Source of the DNA: Ilumatobacteraceae bacterium
GTDB taxonomy: Bacteria; Actinomycetota; Acidimicrobiia; Acidimicrobiales; Ilumatobacteraceae
NCBI GenBank assembly: GCA_019090765.1
Contig: JAHRVJ010000105.1
Span: 1 to 5,277 of the forward strand
DNA: 5,277 nt
Direction of reading: 5' to 3'
A program made the translations under genes and the position numbers. This document shows positions 4,541 to 5,277 of this stretch, piece by piece. Within the stretch, counting starts at the first letter, position 1, and each line of letters starts with the position of its first letter. The notes under the pieces were generated by a model that did not search any database, was not told the DNA's origin, and saw nothing but the letters and a program-made list of their open reading frames with translations.

Positions 4541-5277
4541 ATGGCCAAAGCTCCGCCTGCACCTCCGCCAACGGTTAAGGAAGTGTTCGGGGTCCTCGAA
4601 TCAGTGATCGACCCAGAACTCGGGGACAACATTGTCGCGCTCGGCATGGTCCCCTCCGTCGAAGTCACCAAATCCGGCGTTGTCACCATCGAGATCAAGC
4701 TCACCATCAAAGGCTGCCCGCTGCGCGCCGAAATCAAGAAAGAGATCGAAACTCGCGTCAATCTCCACCCTGGTGTAACGGGCATCAAGATCACCTGGGG
4801 TGAAATGAACGCCGACGAACGCAGTGAGGTAATGACGAAGGCCAGGTGGAACGCTCGGAGCACCGCACCCGACACTGAAGTCCCATCGTCATGCCAAGTT
4901 CTTGCGATTGCGAGCGGTAAGGGAGGGGTCGGAAAGAGCTCGGTCACTGTCAGCCTCGCCACGGCGATCGCGGCGAAAGGACATACGGTCGGAGTTCTCG
5001 ACGCCGACATCTGGGGGTTCTCCATTCCCCGCCTGCTCGGCATCACCGACCGGATGGAGGCTCAACCAATCTCGGGCTCGGACCGCCCCAAGATCATTCC
5101 CAACGAGCGTGTGGTGGGTAGCGGTGTACTCAAGGTCGTCTCCACCGGCTTCCTCGTCGAAGAGGACACCGCCCTGATGTGGCGCGGCCTGATGCTCACC
5201 AAAGCCGTCGAGCAGTTCCTCCGCGATGTCCACTGGGGAGACCTCGATTACCTCCTCATCGATATGCCGCCCGGCAC
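4541..5277 (+). CDS. mrp: Mrp/ApbC/NBP35-family P-loop Fe-S carrier with N-terminal DUF59 (MIP18) domain, 3' end missing
   Basis: Cytoplasmic ATPase of the ApbC/Mrp family, which binds and transfers [4Fe-4S] clusters. The frame is open from ATG 4541 to the window edge, 245 codons plus two bases. Residues 11-90 are the MIP18/DUF59 domain: VLESVIDPELGDNIVALGMV at 18-37 and LTIKGCPLR at 54-62 with the conserved Cys59. After a linker comes the deviant Walker A, SGKGGVGKSS at 125-134, with the signature Lys127 and Lys132. Then LDADIWGFSIPRLLG at 153-167 (switch I region; the family usually has Tyr-Gly-Pro or Tyr-Gly-His here), MWRGLMLTKAVEQFL at 213-227 and the Walker B DYLLIDMPPGT at 236-246, its last codon cut by the edge. 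The C-terminal part with the CxxC cluster ligands is outside the window. The gene is divergent from the SufR-like regulator and probably leaderless. The DUF59-Mrp fusion is common, as in plant HCF101. Identification is firm. Confidence 0.95.
   Translation, partial: MAKAPPAPPPTVKEVFGVLESVIDPELGDNIVALGMVPSVEVTKSGVVTIEIKLTIKGCPLRAEIKKEIETRVNLHPGVTGIKITWGEMNADERSEVMTKARWNARSTAPDTEVPSSCQVLAIASGKGGVGKSSVTVSLATAIAAKGHTVGVLDADIWGFSIPRLLGITDRMEAQPISGSDRPKIIPNERVVGSGVLKVVSTGFLVEEDTALMWRGLMLTKAVEQFLRDVHWGDLDYLLIDMPPG

Noticed and set aside
4534..5046. Minus-strand open frame of 170 codons opposite mrp
   Set aside because: The plus strand encodes an unmistakable DUF59-Mrp protein with Walker A and B motifs. 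The antisense product is the shadow often misannotated opposite P-loop ATPase genes.

Overview
The window looks like ordinary chromosomal DNA from a high-GC actinobacterium. The protein sequences feel closest to Acidimicrobiia-type marine or freshwater lineages, but that placement is an impression from the sequences and was not tested by a search. Supporting signs are dense coding on both strands, very short intergenic gaps, several starts without a Shine-Dalgarno sequence, a Tat-dependent lipoprotein, and a SufR/COG2345-type regulator beside Fe-S carrier genes. I see no tRNA, rRNA, CRISPR array, transposase or prophage gene.

Layout. Positions 1-2469 hold three genes on the minus strand, read right to left. 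The first is a compact molybdenum-hydroxylase-like protein (2469-841) with two [2Fe-2S] motifs fused to a much shortened molybdopterin-subunit-like region. Next is a RidA enamine/imine deaminase (807-457), then the start of a DNA-3-methyladenine glycosylase I (460 to the window edge). The last two overlap by GTGA, so the three probably form one operon. A 56-bp gap separates them from a divergent plus-strand gene (2526-3440) for a Tat-exported lipoprotein with a C-terminal thioredoxin-like domain. A 7-bp perfect hairpin lies at its 3' end, where it converges on the next minus-strand pair.

Positions 3453-5277 form an iron-sulfur module. An ErpA/IscA A-type carrier (3782-3453) lies downstream of a winged-helix regulator with four C-terminal cysteines (4501-3815). 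Divergent from that regulator is a DUF59-Mrp/ApbC P-loop Fe-S carrier that runs off the right end. The 39-bp gap between the regulator and mrp contains two opposed -10 hexamers, each exactly 6 nt from its ATG, and a direct repeat with an 11-bp period. This suggests two leaderless, mutually exclusive promoters that one repressor could control.

How the genes may work together. The right half plausibly makes and delivers Fe-S clusters under the control of an Fe-S-sensing regulator. The molybdenum-hydroxylase-like protein on the left is itself a likely Fe-S client. RidA and Tag are damage-control enzymes, for reactive metabolites and alkylated DNA respectively. No link between the left operon and the Fe-S module is demonstrated beyond proximity. 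The least ordinary items are the shortened molybdenum-hydroxylase-like protein, which lacks the usual catalytic glutamate loop, and the mirrored regulator/mrp promoter region.
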